NCBI GenBank assembly: GCA_028583605.1
Contig: CM053336.1
Span: 22,925,004 to 22,989,003 of the forward strand
DNA length: 64,000 bases
Reading direction: 5' to 3'
DNA from: Dastarcus helophoroides
Lineage: Eukaryota; Arthropoda; Insecta; Coleoptera; Bothrideridae
The translations under genes were made by a program, and so were the position numbers. Positions 36,701 through 45,311 of this stretch are shown here, one piece after another. The stretch's first letter is position 1; every line of letters begins with the position of its first letter. A model generated the notes under the pieces. The model saw nothing but the letters and a program-made list of their open reading frames with translations, was not told where the DNA came from and ran no database searches.

Positions 36701-39534
36701 GCCAAGGGAAAAGGTCCCTGGGTGCTCCAGATTCGTTAATTCTCTAAGACCAGTGGCGTAGCCGCCGACATATATTTTGATTTTTTTGAACATTTTACTT
36801 TTTTTATAACTTTTGTCCTTGTTACAGATATTATTTTTTTTAAATTTCATTTTTTTTTGTTCGAATGTTTGACCTTATTAAATATTGACCATTTATAAAG
36901 CTTCAGACTCAAAATTTCAATTTTTTTGCAAATCTAACTGGTTTTAAATTCGATTTTTTCAAAACATTTTAATTCCTTTTAAAAATTTAAATTTTTTGAA
37001 AGTTTTAATTTTTTGCAGATATTGACTCTCTCAAGTTGACTTTTTCTCAAAGTGCTGACTATAAAAATGACTACTTTTTGAAAAGTCTGTCTTCAATTTT
37101 TATTGAAATTTCTTAGACATTTTTCGACTTCTTTAAAGCATTTCGTCTTTATATTTTGAAAGCTTTACAATTCAAATGTTCTTTTTTTAGCTTCAACTAT
37201 TTTCAAATGTTTATTTATTTAATTGCATTAATTGCAAGACTTTTTCAGTTTGACTTTTCTGTAAGATATTAATTTATTTTCCAAACTCTGAATTTTTTGA
37301 TAATGTTTACACATAATTGCGATCTTTTCTCAAAATTAATTTTTTTTTCAAAATTTTGATTTTTTCTTTATTGATGTTAAAAAACTGACTTTTAAAAACT
37401 TCTACCCTGTTTTTTTAAATTTTTATCTTGATCCAACTTTTGACAATTTCTCAAAATTTTGATCTTTATTGAAACTTCAGATTTTTTTTAAATTTCGACT
37501 TTTTCTCGAGGTTTCGGCTTTTATGTAGTTAACTAAATTTTTATTTAAAAAATTAGATTTTCCTCTAATTTTTGGTTTTTTGAAAAATTAAATTTTTCTC
37601 AAAATTTCAACATTTTTAATATTTTTGAACCTTTTTAAGGATTTAGGTTTTTTCGGAAACTTCGACCTTTCATCATCAAAATTTAAACTTTTTCTCGATC
37701 GAAATTTTCAATAAATAGAAATATTCAAAAGAAGTGTAATACTCCCAGTACTTTTATTACTTCGTTTTTATATTTGCGGAAAGAGTCATTAAAATCACAA
37801 ATCTCTGCATTAAAAATTTCGTCTGAAATTTTTAAATTTTGATCCTAAACTTAGGGATTATGGAAAGCGGTTTAAAAGTTTTACTTTAACCTGGAATTGC
37901 CCCCTATTTTTTTTAAAATATAGAATTTTTAGCTGATATTTTGGAACCAATCTGAATTTTTTTTTTAGTTTGTTCAAAATTTCGATTTGGCATCAACATG
38001 GAAGGAAATAGTATAAGTTGCACTAGTAATTTGGGTATGCTAATTGCTTTTAAAAATTTGGAGTACACTTCAAATATTTAAAGGTTGGAATTACCCTTCG
38101 AATTTTTGACTATTATCTCGAATTTAAATTCCAAATTTCTAAGGATACTTGACCAGAAAGTTTTTGTTAAAGGTCAAGATTCTCAATAGGAAAAGAGGAG
38201 GAGAATATCTCTCAGCTTTACAAAATGTTTGAACATTCACTGTTAAAAATCTTAGTTAAATACCTTTTTGACTTAATGAAAAATTATTAAAAATGGCTTG
38301 TCATTGGATTTTTAAAACTTATTTTTAGAACTTCCAAGATTACATTTTGCAACAGTAGTCGCTTAATAACTTATCCTTACGCTTACCATATATAAGTTAA
38401 AATTACCACGTGAAAAGTATGTGTATGATGTATCGTTTAAATCCCTTTTTAAAACACAAATCTCTCAGTTGACAAAGGGATAAAAAACTAGATCCTATAT
38501 AAATATAAAAGATATAACAACTAGAAATAATCATTTTAATTTATAAATTATAAAAATATTAGTTTTGATATTACAATTTAAAAATTTTAAAACACACTGC
38601 TTTACCATAGTTTCAAGTTTTCATTTCTATCGGAAATCCCCATAAATGCCCAATTTTTCAAAAATAATTTTTAATTTTAGTGTGAAGATTTATACAACAC
38701 CTTAACCCATTTGCCATACTATCAATGGAATTCTTCGAATCAGAAGTTGCTCCTAATGTTTCTAATTAACACTAAGGAACCAATAAGAATCTCTAAGTAC
38801 GTTGCACAAATTGATCACAGTTTAGTGGTTACCGTAAGTTGATTGGTTTTTACAAAATATAATACGCTGTTCAAAGAGTAGTGTGGGTTATAATTTCGAA
38901 TGGCACTTTAACATGTCCCATTCATTAATCACTGTTGCTGCTATTACAAATTTTAAGGAGATTCTCTCTAAAGCTCGGTTTGATATGTTAAATAAATATT
39001 ATATATTGTTGTTTATTTTCAATAAATTGAAACCATTTTATGGAGCTGGAAAAATTAAGTAATCAATATTTATTAAACATTTTTGTATTGTTACTTGACT
39101 TTGGTCAATATTGTTTAGATTTTCTGAGCCATTTTATCTTAGATATTATGTGCCAATTTCAACATGCCTGGAACTACCACATTTAAAATTCCAACCTGGT
39201 TGTAAAGGGGATGGCGTCATTTTTGACCCGGAACCGGCTTTTACTGTCGACTGTGGCCTAGTGCGCAAAGTAATTTGATTAAAACTGTAAAGTAAAAATC
39301 AAAGAAGAAGATCGTGGACATTCCAAAATATTTGTATGTAATTAAATATTGCCTATGCGAGCGCCAATGTGTTTGGTTCTTTTATTTAGTCACCCTACTT
39401 TTTGAACTGGTGTTTATTTAAGGAGAGGTTTATTAAGGGTACAGATATATTATTATTTTCAGATGTTGAAGCCTGTCAGCACAATAGCAGCTTTTATTCT
39501 TCGGACCAAAAGCCGAGTAAACGTGCATAATTAA
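15422..39534 (+). CDS. OR1: insect odorant receptor (7tm_6), split gene
   Basis: A seven-transmembrane ligand-gated receptor subunit of olfactory neurons; in insects such tuning receptors act with the co-receptor Orco at the dendritic membrane. Exons assembled by eye: 15422-15479, 15532-15722, 21184-21671, 24985-25084, 25387-25479 (or to 25470), 38681-38833 and 39463-39534 (stop TAA at 39532). Every junction has GT/AG and keeps frame, giving 384 (or 381) residues, the normal receptor length. Hydrophobic segments fall at about residues 41-63, 69-92, 128-149 and 178-205, in exons 4 and 5, and near the C-terminus. The late block YYQWNSSNQKLLLMFL followed by a P and the last TM is the classic C-terminal pattern. 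Introns are 52 bp, about 5.5 kb, 3.3 kb, 0.3 kb, 13.2 kb and 0.6 kb; the large ones are full of transposons. No stop breaks the assembled frame, so the gene may be active. Donor choice of the fifth exon is uncertain. Confidence 0.85.
15805..18620 (-). mobile_element. hAT element, ZMYM1-like, one end seen
   Basis: The probable left terminus begins CAGTGGTGGACTAAGCC and is followed by AGGCCCGGGGCGGC, like the ends of ZMYM-type hAT elements. A matching right terminus was not found, so 18620 is simply the end of coding similarity. The transposase is on the minus strand, opposite to the host receptor gene. Confidence 0.65.
16130..18568 (-). pseudogene. ZMYM1/TTF-type hAT transposase, broken
   Basis: From the ATG at 18568 down: a Lys/Ser-rich N-terminus; a TTF-type zinc-finger-like region with HWPIPVP, LTLQWFYSH, RKWILYSPLTKKLYCYCC and RLF (about 17940-18230); a DUF4371-like block at 17341-17622 with YYGIIFDSTPDEGKIDQMS and VRFVHIEND; a weaker block at 17030-17225; and a long helical C-terminal region 16372-17037 beginning with LEHFQDPTKANLDTRSGAS. 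A tail with a damaged dimerisation block follows near 16150-16370. At least four frame changes and stops separate the blocks. This family is known from hAT transposons and from domesticated zinc-finger MYM-type proteins; here the breaks argue for a dead transposon. Confidence 0.75.
18621..19679. other. OR1 intron sequence, nothing recognised
   Basis: No coding or repeat family is recognised. Around 19520-19650 the sequence is rich in AAGTTAA-like words, some in opposing orientation. Confidence 0.4.
19680..20940 (+). pseudogene. LINE endonuclease-region fragment
   Basis: Plus-strand frames carry NNRGLDLNLNSVHQHIQNE and SLTETQV (19900-20000), then DHDVIWLKIFFKSKVIFIC and LYLSPNDPSYRELFSYL (20130-20240), then VVFLGNFNVPNIPRLRFSSR and ADDAGR (20280-20370), and finally FNSANWEELRDFFASFPC (20600-20660). 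In order these are the start, YxSP, GDFN and post-catalytic linker of an apurinic-type LINE endonuclease. The blocks are in several frames with stops, and the RT is missing. It sits in OR1 intron 2 in the sense direction. Confidence 0.75.
20949..20975. repeat. 13-bp-arm palindrome
   Basis: CTATTGGTAATGA (20949-20961) and its exact inverse (20963-20975) are separated by a single G. It lies at the 3' limit of LINE similarity. Confidence 0.9.
21184..21671 (+). CDS. OR1 exon 3
   Basis: A 488-bp exon, the same length as its OR2 counterpart. The acceptor TTTTAG/TTTGTTTCAAC and donor AAAAG/GTAAAT are both conserved in OR2. It encodes the rest of TM2, TM3 (FLVRIILILNLLVATGSFLL), TM4 (about residues 178-205, with LWLPTLTLIYHAVFLPYY) and the cytoplasmic loop ending ECIQRHIKLK. 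The exon ends in phase 2, and the AG+G codon completes Arg in exon 4. Confidence 0.85.
21745..22330 (-). pseudogene. Jockey-like LINE C-terminal fragment
   Basis: Minus-strand frames show AMTYASVAWLHTCEQ (near 22150-22220), then LHRETNLPKVKEFFREVNC (about 21990-22050), the usual tail of Jockey-group reverse transcriptases. Stops occur between the pieces. It lies in OR1 intron 3, antisense to the receptor. Confidence 0.6.
22385..22835 (-). pseudogene. Tc1-like transposase C-terminal fragment
   Basis: The minus-strand reading gives a FQRNNGAKFFKFAK block (matching the FQQDN...H region), a degraded SPDLN region, then SSSEELWTHPQEKWL, the typical NLWxxLxxxW end. The sequence near 22385-22410 reads CCCTTCAAAAGTTTGGAAGC, which resembles a Tc1-type terminal repeat. 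Only this end of the element is seen. Confidence 0.55.
22990..23442. other. OR1 intron 3, degenerate A/T repeats
   Basis: No gene seen. Many short imperfect AAATTTTGACTTTT-like runs occur, as at 36-38 kb. Confidence 0.5.
23443..24797. mobile_element. Long-inverted-repeat element with TA flanks
   Basis: The left end TACAGGGTGGACCATATGTA and the right end (minus strand TACGGGGGATACCATAAGTA) sit next to TA on both sides (23441-23442, 24798-24799). Similarity between the two arms continues for about 300 bases (to about 23755, and from about 24491), including CCTGCGCTATCCTG and the ATCATAACTTTTTTGT block. The centre has no recognisable gene. This is a 1.36 kb non-autonomous element of Tc1/mariner type inside OR1 intron 3. 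Confidence 0.75.
24985..25479 (+). CDS. OR1 exons 4 and 5
   Basis: Exon 4 (24985-25084) follows GATTTTAG and ends TTG/GTAAGC in phase 0; it encodes TM5 (ILPILLQLISGIGVVYFY). Exon 5 (from 25387, after TTTTCAG) encodes TM6 (GLFCGGLTVILVILILANMG) and ends either after GQQ (25470) or after GQQVVN (25479). Both keep the frame with exon 6, which starts on a Cys codon. The 302-bp intron between them is A/T-rich. Confidence 0.75.
26010..26215. repeat. Fragment of the hammerhead repeat family
   Basis: The segment from TGCAAGTAGAATGCAACATA to TTGGTCTGTGCATTAAAATG matches the outer arm of the insertion at 51039-51899, then joins a short piece in the opposite orientation (ATTCGAATCTAATAAA...). The ribozyme core is not included. 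It lies in OR1 intron 5. Confidence 0.7.
26820..30200 (+). pseudogene. hAT-like transposase, frameshifted and interrupted
   Basis: Blocks in order: N-terminus MSQVKTRQATSCPVFGLPEK (26820); a helical block VIKIWQKSSLPTVSVKRV; a Cys-rich motif LFDICSCKCKVICNCNC (about 27187-27240); a Lys/Ser-rich hinge; a block DRTGVSDRAAAIIASS (27586-27634); YFDGRKDKTLV (27715-27750); VVGCDGTVVNTGLKGG with the probable first acidic residue (27925-27975); WFICQLHSNELPLRH with a hAT-style C-x2-H (28015-28060); HSRWLTTANRILR, like the hAT RW motif (28300-28342); and a tail DFPCHTQAVEGCIKLVTEAS (30076-30140). Frame changes at about 27000, in the A9 run at 27547-27555 and near 27780-27840, stops at 27655 and 28340, and the 1.2 kb insert make it dead. 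I recall similar uncharacterised proteins in aphids and cnidarians but cannot name the lineage safely. Confidence 0.7.
28779..29998. mobile_element. TA-flanked element nested in the hAT
   Basis: AATGGATGGAGCATTC at 28779 is inverted at the other end (minus strand AATGGACGGAGCATTC ending at 29998), with TA on both sides. It splits the transposase between the block ending SHETLDN (about 28750-28772) and the DFPCHTQAVE block (30076 on). No coding capacity is recognised inside. Exact ends could shift by a few bases because the flanks are ATA-rich. Confidence 0.65.
30246..30294. repeat. Hairpin with 19-bp arms
   Basis: TTTATTCAGTTTATTGGC and its exact inverse flank a 9-base loop TTTTTCTTC, followed by a run of A. 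It lies just after the transposase reading frame in the hAT element. Confidence 0.85.
30576..31413. other. Middle segment of the split inverted-repeat element
   Basis: It starts right after the hAT target duplication and ends at the Gypsy 5' LTR. A/T-rich, no gene recognised. Confidence 0.45.
31414..31739 (+). repeat. 5' LTR of Gypsy element
   Basis: It starts TGTAACAAAATG, has the conserved GCGGCCGCGATAA block at about 31478-31490, a TATA box TCTATATATAGG near 31575 followed by a CAGTCAGTTA stretch (probable start region), and ends near GATAACGCGCAAAA. Confidence 0.8.
31928..33480 (+). pseudogene. gag remnant of Gypsy element
   Basis: Starts MEHQFQAILAMIEDK at 31928, passes through a Lys/Glu/Asp-rich stretch coded by tandem repeats, then a coiled-coil-like segment (GEIQGMKGEMGKVRKEIGE, about 32425-32500). 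The capsid-like part begins near 32640 with PPTYDGQTSFEAYRIQFEAA and continues past a stop at 32827 (ALELRFGDNHLPQVAQSQL) and another at 32986. A CCHC knuckle CYSCGKPKHFKKDC (33328-33369, C-x2-C-x4-H-x4-C) closes it. At least three stops are present. Gag would form the retrotransposon particle and bind its RNA. Confidence 0.8.
31975..32310 (+). repeat. Tandem repeat coding Lys/Glu-rich gag segment
   Basis: About nine imperfect units built on GAAGACGACAAGAAAAAGAA with spacers CAAGACGAAGAAC, giving a period near 33-36 bases. The unit length stays near a multiple of three, but indels shift the frame so that the same DNA encodes KKKNKTKNEDD-like runs instead of RRQEKEQ-like runs. Confidence 0.75.
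33481..34669 (+). pseudogene. pol remnant of Gypsy element
   Basis: A worn protease-like start (VEVSVDGRNVQATVKTG, the catalytic DTG reduced to KTG) jumps straight into the end of RT (NWPRPKDKQELRNYRRLVKG; the segment around NWPRPKDK is partly repeated about 80 bases later). RNase H follows with LNTDASNVGTGAVLFQVQ (33895-33950) and the KERLAVVKAVEHF block. A second jump leads to the end of the integrase core (PQSDGMVERFNRTLEEHL, 34113-34165) and its C-terminal domain (WEGPYKVLKRINDLVYRIQ, VVHLNRLCKY, to about 34669). Several stops are present. Two internal deletions removed most of RT and the integrase catalytic core. Confidence 0.8.
34696..35047 (+). repeat. 3' LTR of Gypsy element
   Basis: It matches the 5' LTR along its length but has visible base differences and short indels (for example GCGGTCGCGATAA instead of GCGGCCGCGATAA, and an extra TTGTAATGTTCCGAGTTATG stretch near 34963). 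The insertion is therefore not recent, unless gene conversion has acted. Confidence 0.75.
35430..35620. repeat. Right half of the split dispersed repeat
   Basis: GTGCCGAAGCCGAAATACTC and the following TTTTAACATGGTATAG and GTTTTCCAAGATATTTCGCA blocks match 14205-14310. The left half is at 26222-26290. Confidence 0.65.
36393..36770. mobile_element. Solo LTR, TGTCGG/CCGACA family
   Basis: A 378-bp solo LTR with TGTCGG at the start and CCGACA at the end, flanked by TATA on both sides (36389-36392 and 36771-36774). It is the most complete LTR of the family whose deleted element lies at 2771-4085. GC-rich blocks such as CCCGTCTCGATCGTCACCGC stand out from the AT-rich intron around it. Confidence 0.85.
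36775..38680. repeat. Degenerate AAATTTTGA/CTTTTT repeat tract
   Basis: No gene seen. Most of the sequence consists of imperfect short words such as CAAAATTTTGACTTTTT, TCGAAATTTT and TTTTTCTCAAAATTT. There is no fixed period, so this is not a simple tandem array. The same tract also lies on the left of the solo LTR (about 36000-36390), so the LTR inserted into it. Confidence 0.6.
38681..38833 (+). CDS. OR1 exon 6
   Basis: A 153-bp exon after TTAATTTTAG, ending ACC/GTAAGT. It encodes a segment starting CEDLYNTLTHLPYYQWNSS and containing QKLLLMFLINTKEPIRIS, the conserved intracellular stretch before TM7 in insect odorant receptors (a WY-like aromatic position, then basic-LLL and a Pro). The frame is phase 0 at both ends, as needed by exons 5 and 7. 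Confidence 0.85.
39463..39534 (+). CDS. OR1 exon 7 (last exon)
   Basis: After TTATTTTCAG the frame MLKPVSTIAAFILRTKSRV continues to VHN and a TAA at 39532-39534. It completes TM7 and gives a short cytoplasmic end, as is usual for this family. A possible polyadenylation signal AATAAA is at 39636-39641. Confidence 0.75.
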   Translation: MLKPVSTIAAFILRTKSRVNVHN

Positions 39535-39649
39535 AACGGACATTCGCAGCTAATTAAGGAATTGAAATATTTGGAACTAATAAGATTTAATAAACTGCGG
39601 CATTACTGACTAAATCCTAAAAGTGTTGCTAAAAAATAAATACCTAATA

Positions 39650-40775
39650 TCGGATGAGAGAAAATTGTTAGTAAAATAGAAAATTTAATGAATGAATAAA
39701 GTTCATTTATTTCTATTTTGTTTTCGAAATTTTGTGTTAAACTTTAAATTTAGAACTTTATGAACTTAAACTTCAAATCTCGAGATAGAAAGTCTAATTT
39801 TAGTAATTAAAATGGATATAGATTTGGAAAAAAACAAAGAGTTAACACTTCGTTAAGGACAAAATTTTCGAAATAAGTAGGACTATCTAAACTTTCAAAA
39901 TTAACTTAAAGTTTGGATAAAACTAATAATATAAAAATTTTCTCCAAATTTTGACGAATGTTTTAGTTTAAATAAAAACAATATTTTGTCATTAAAGTGA
40001 ACCCTTTTGAAATTTTCATTTTATATTATTAATTTTAAGATTTTTTTTTGAAATGTTCATCTCATCTTAAAGTTTTGGTTTTAATTTGAAACAATCCAGA
40101 AAATAAGCTGGGAAATAGATAAAAATAATACAGTAAGTTAGATTTTCAAAATTATTTTTGCATTCAATTTCTGATGACCCAAGGATCATTCACTGCTACT
40201 AAGACGAAGTCGCTTGACCCTCCTTCACCCCCTAATCATGAAAACAATCCACCAAATGGGGCGTTTCTCTAAGAAATTCCGAAATTTGGAAAATTAACGC
40301 AAATTGTCTAGGAAATACATCCTAGAAGGTTATTTAGGTCGCTGATCACAAATCCGTGATTGCTTTTCCCGGAAAACTAAGTGCTTGTTAGTAGTAAAAT
40401 ATTTAATTAAAACTGTGTTCTGAAGGTTTCCGGGGTAGTTGATTAAGAATCCAAGATCTGTTTTTAGAAAAATTTATTTTCAGGTCGGAAGATCATTAGA
40501 ATTTTTTAATATCCTAGTGGTCTTGATTGGGTTTTGAGACAATATTATAAACCTTTTTTTGGAACTTGTGTCTTATGGTTTTTTTGGGTACCTGATCAAG
40601 AAGGCTTGCTTTTCCGAAAAGCTCATTTTCTGGTCGGAAAATCAAGAAAATTCCCCAACAAAAATTTGAACAGAAACTTGACATTTTAGGAAATTTTATT
40701 ATAAAAATTAAGAGTTTGTTTTTGGTGGAACGGACTGGTCCTTGGTTATTTCCAAAAATTGAAAACAAATCTAGT
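39650..40775. other. AT-rich spacer, nothing recognised
   Basis: Degenerate A/T words as at 36-38 kb; no gene family recognised. The open frame at 40514-40807 (minus) runs into the hairpin arm and is not credible. Confidence 0.45.
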
Positions 40776-40945
40776 CTTCTGAAACCAAGAAAGATTAAAA
40801 AACACAAGAAATGTTGTTCTAACGCGTTTCGCTAGCCAAGCTATCATTTTCAGAGCGATACTCTGAAAATGATAGCTTGGCTATCGAAACACGCTGAAGC
40901 AACCTTTGTTGTGTTTTGTAATCTTTCTTGGTTTCAGGCGACAAT
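40776..40945. repeat. Long hairpin, arms about 80 bp, 5-base loop
   Basis: The left arm (about 40776-40856) and right arm (about 40862-40945) are inverted copies with few mismatches, meeting at CAGAG-CGATA-CTCTG. Words in the arms include AAACCAAGAAAGATTA and AGCCAAGCTATCATTTTC. A direct repeat of the outer part of the right arm (GCAACCTTTGTTGTGTTTT, then TTTCTTG and TTTCAGG) recurs at about 41006-41045. Confidence 0.85.
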
Positions 40946-41639
40946 ATTTCTATTTAAGAGAGATGCTGTACAGTCGATATCTATCAGCTATCTAAACGCT
41001 GTAGAGCAACCTTTGTTGTGTTTTTTAATTTTTCTTGCTTTCAGGGGACAAGATTTATATTTTAACGAGTTTTTTTGAAATGTCAAGGTTTTTCTGAAAA
41101 TTATAAGTATGAATCGGAAATATTTATCGTTTTTTTTTCAAAAATTTCTATTCAGAATTCGAAGTGTTTTTTTTTTGTCAAAAGATCCCGATTTAGATTT
41201 TCAAAATTTAAAAGTTTTGAAGATTTTCTCGGATTCTTCATATGAAAAATAGATAAAATATTAACTTCTTCCTGTCGATATTTTTTTTCACATTTAGAGT
41301 TTTTATACAATTTTAAATGTTTGTTTTCGTTTTATAAAAACTTCAAATTTTAAACTCTAATAAAAACATTTTTAAAATTTCTTTTAAATTTTGCTTTTAG
41401 TCTTGAAATGTCAAGTTAAAAGTGTTCTGTATTAATATCAAGCTACTAATGTTATCGAGATATTTACGCAACGTTAAAAAGTTTCTACCCCAAAATGTAA
41501 ATTGGGTTTAAAAAAAAATAGGAGGATCATTTGCGCAGAAGAGCCTTCTGCATCGCAAACTACTCCGTTCAGTAGCTACGCCATTTTATTTTGACCATTC
41601 TACTTCAGTAGGAGGTAACGGATCAAATTGTGCTAATCC

Positions 41640-42130
41640 TTTGTCCCTACTCCGTCTTGGCCTATCTTATTAGTTCCTGCAAGCATCTGCCATGAAAGTA
41701 CTTATAGAATAGATATCGCTCTTCTTTGAATTGAATCCAAAAGAGCTAAAGTCTACTTTGAATTTGAACTCTAAACATAAGAACAGTACTCTAGTGCTGA
41801 CCCAACTTGAGCATTGTAAAGAGTGAGAAGCCGATGAGACGTGAAGTACTTTTAGTTCTTAAAAGAAAGTCTAGCTTCTGAGAGGCGGACAATGGCAATG
41901 GCAATGGAGCGCACATGAGCATTCCAAGAGAAGCCAGTGCTTGCATTTACTTCTAGGATAGAGAGATTAAATTCCATCTGGAGGATTTTACCGCTCATGA
42001 GTATGTTTGTTGCATTGTCCTTTGATGTTTTTCTGGAGAAATACGCGGCTTGAGTTTTTAAGGCGTTGCAGTCGACCAGATTTCTCCTACCCCATTTCAG
42101 AATAGTTTTGATATCCCGAGTAATCATCTG
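41640..42130 (-). pseudogene. LINE reverse transcriptase fragment, minus strand
   Basis: From 42127 down the minus strand reads ITRDIKTILKWGRRNLVDCN, ALKTQAAYFSRK, and then a thumb-like LSILEVNASTGFSWNAHVRS with SIAIAIVRLSEAR. Past the frame end a piece with ALEYCSYV follows at about 41765-41800. These match the region after the RT catalytic core of LINEs with WGxxNxxxFNxxKTQ and PSLEYCSHIW motifs. No FADD box remains. Clade not assigned. Confidence 0.65.
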
Positions 42131-42409
42131 TATCTGCTGTTTCCTTAGCCGATTTGAAGCAGTAACGAATAATGGTTTGTTGTAGAAAAAATATGATACC
42201 AGGCTACTATCACCTGCGTAGCATATGGTCGCTCTTAATAGGTACTATAGCCTTCAGACTGACGAAAAACCAATCGCACGATCTACACTTTTGTGCCAGC
42301 CCTCCCCTTTACAAAGCTTCAAATGAAGAAATCCATTTTATTTTCAATCTGAAGAATTTGGTAGCCACTGTGTCAAAGAAATGAAATTTGGAAAGTTGTT
42401 TTTTAGCTA

Positions 42410-43110
42410 TTCTTTGTTAATGTGCGTTTTATGAGACTATGACGAGTCTTGCTGAAATATTCACGGTCTGCACTCAAAATGTTTGTGAACCCAAGGCTTC
42501 TATGCTACCTCTAAAACACTTTCATGTCCGCGTTTATTTTTTTGACCTTGTGGTCTAAAATACGAACGAAGAGCGACCAACGGCGCCTGCGGCTGTCCAA
42601 ACCATCACCATTGGTACCCTCTGCTCTTTAGAGACCATTCAGAGGTGTATATTAAAAAAAAATTCTTTAAAAAGTAAACTTTCATTTTGTTTGGCAATAT
42701 GATACTCATTTAGGAATGGACATCGCCAGAGAAAACAAATTTCGGTAACACACCACTTGCTTTCAAAGGAAGCAATTCTTTGTCTCGTTTTGCTATAACC
42801 TTTTTTGTTTCAGTGTAGGATAGGGTAGTTTCTGTAACGTCAAGAGCTTTAGAAAAAGCTCATTTTACAACATTGCACGCTTTGCGCTGATATTTTCAGG
42901 TGATTCAAAGAAAAATTTGGATTAGCAGTCAATTTTCTGCTATAACTTTTCGAACATTTTGAAGATGTCGCTGTCCTTTTTCGACCACCACATTAACATT
43001 TTGCAATGATGCAGTATCATTGTATCTGTTTATGGTCTAATGCACAAGAGATTTATTTACGTTGAAATGCTGGAGCTCTCTAACCATCGTCTTTCTGCTA
43101 AATATAAAGG
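42410..43110 (-). pseudogene. Tc1/mariner-type transposase relic
   Basis: The minus-strand reading gives, in order, a helix-turn-helix-like block with NPNFSLNHLKISAKRAML (about 42860-42935), a VMVWTAAGAVGRSSFVF block (about 42555-42610, like GSVMVWGxxxxxGxxxLVFI), and IFQQDSS followed by SHKTH (about 42430-42460, the second catalytic Asp). The pieces are in different frames with stops. Ends were not located. Confidence 0.55.
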
Positions 43111-43800
43111 AATTACACTGTTTGGTTTAAACTCGAAGACTTAAAACTTTTTTCTCTCAAAAGAAACAAAAGCAAGGCGTTTTATATACTTGTAAACAAT
43201 ACAAGGAAGTAACATCATCTACATTTTGAGACATTTATCATCAACGCTTTGGCAGATGTAGCAGTTTAAAGTTAGTTGACAGTTCAATTGCGCCACTCTG
43301 CAGTATAATTTTATTAATAAACGTATATGGAATCCTTATAACATTTTTAATAGATGTGTGTATTTTTTACATAGAGTTAGGTATAAACATTTAGAAAAGT
43401 ATTAAAATTTAATAAAGACCAAAATCAAGTAAAACTAAGTTGAGAGTTCAAAGTGAACTACTTCCTGTTATGTCCTGACGTTGTCGTAAACGTTCTCAAA
43501 AGTGATGAATGGTATTTTGTTCACATAATAGTAGTAGCTTTTATCTCTTATTCTCGTTTGAAAATTGTCTGACCTTTTACTTTTAAATCGAGTTTTGAAG
43601 GGTTGTTCTAAAGTTATCTGACATAGTGTTTGCTTTCATTTACTTGCTTTTATTAAACAAAGATTGCGGAAAATTTTTGTAACATAACTTCTACGGATGC
43701 ACTAAATGATAGTTTTTCCACATTCACAAATGAGAGCAATATCAGTTTATAAAATTCGCGAATGCCAATGTTGAATTTTGCCTGGGACCTACTTAAAGAA
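43111..43800. other. Spacer, nothing recognised
   Basis: No coding or repeat signature recognised. Confidence 0.4.
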
Positions 43801-44770
43801 TTTTGTGAGAAAAGTCGTAATTTCTAGAATAAATTGAATTTTCAGGAAAAAACCAATTTCTAAGAACATTTCTCTGACAATTTTTATTTTCATTTAAATT
43901 TCCCAAAAATATTATTCTCAGAATTGCTATATTTTTTATAAAATTTTAGAAAAATAAACAAATTTTGAGAAAAAGTCAAATTTCAGATAAAAAGCCTAAT
44001 TTGAAACTTCGAAAATAAGACGAATTTTAAAAACAGCCTAAAGTTTCCGGACAGGCAAAATTTTAAGAAAAAGGGAGAAATTTCTATAAAATAATTAAAA
44101 TTTCCAATAGAGTCAGTTCAATTTTGAGAAAAAAAGTAGAATGTTGAGTGTAAAGTTGTAATTTAGTAAAAGACGAATTATAATAAAAAAGAAACAGTTT
44201 TGGAATAAAGTCGGAATTAGTAGGAATCCAACTTAATATAAAAATCTAAACTCTCTAAACGAAATTTCGGAAAAAAGGCAATATTTGAAGTAAAAATTGA
44301 AAGCTTCAAAAATCCTAACGATTTTCGAATAAAAAATCATTTCAAGGAAAAGATCGACACTTTGAGAAAGAGATCGAAATTTCGAAAAAAAAGTCAACAT
44401 TTAGTGGACATTAGAAATTTCACAGAAGGGGTCTACGTTTGTCGCACCTTCGAAAAGAAAATAACATTTTTAGAAAAATTTCAGCAAAAACCTGGAAATT
44501 TCAAAAAAAAAGACTTATAATTTCTTACTACATTTATTTCTCAACGACTGCCTGGGTGAAGGACAAGCTACTAACCCCCTGCTCCATTTTTAAGAAAGTC
44601 GGGTTTTAAAAAACAAGTCGAATTTTAAAATTAATTTCAAACTTCAGAAGAACGACGAAAATTTATTGCAAAAGACGAATTGTGAGAATAAAGTTAAAAT
44701 TTCGAGAAAGTGTCGAAATTTTAAGGATAGGGCTAATTTTCACAAAAAAATGTTAACTGAAAAAGCTTCC
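43801..44770. repeat. Degenerate A/T repeat tract, opposite orientation
   Basis: Imperfect words such as AAATTTCGAAAAAAAAGTCG, AATTTTGAGAAAAA and TTTCGAGAAAG dominate. These are the reverse complement of the words seen at 36-38 kb. No gene. Confidence 0.55.
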
Positions 44771-45311
44771 CGCAATTGGAAGTATAAATTTTTGGTTGCC
44801 TGTGTGAACCAGGGCAAGCGTCCCACTCTGCCTTACTAGAACCATAACTAGCTACAAGGAAAAGGAAACAAGGGGATTTAAATATACTTTTTATTAGGTG
44901 AGACTGGATAACTTATTACATTAGTTATTACCTTAATAAATGTTTGTCCTTCAAGGGTTAATGGACACCAGTTTAAGAAACCCTGCTTTAGCAGTTGCGT
45001 TGCTATTTTGTAAATAATGTCCCGTGTTATTATGTTATTATGCCAAATACATTCGCAATATATTCATAATTTCTTGCGAATGCGAATATTAAAAATACTT
45101 AAATATTAAAAAACATACAAATATTCGCGAAAGCGAATATTTGTTACAATACTAAACCTCTGTTGCCTGTTAAGCGATTATTTTTTATTTTTTATTCTAA
45201 ACTTTGTGCGGATCTTCGTGCCTTGTTGCTTTGTTCTGTTCTTTATTGCTTTAACACTTATGGGCTGACTTACTCGTCCATAAAATCAACTTGCGGGTGT
45301 GCAATTTTGAT

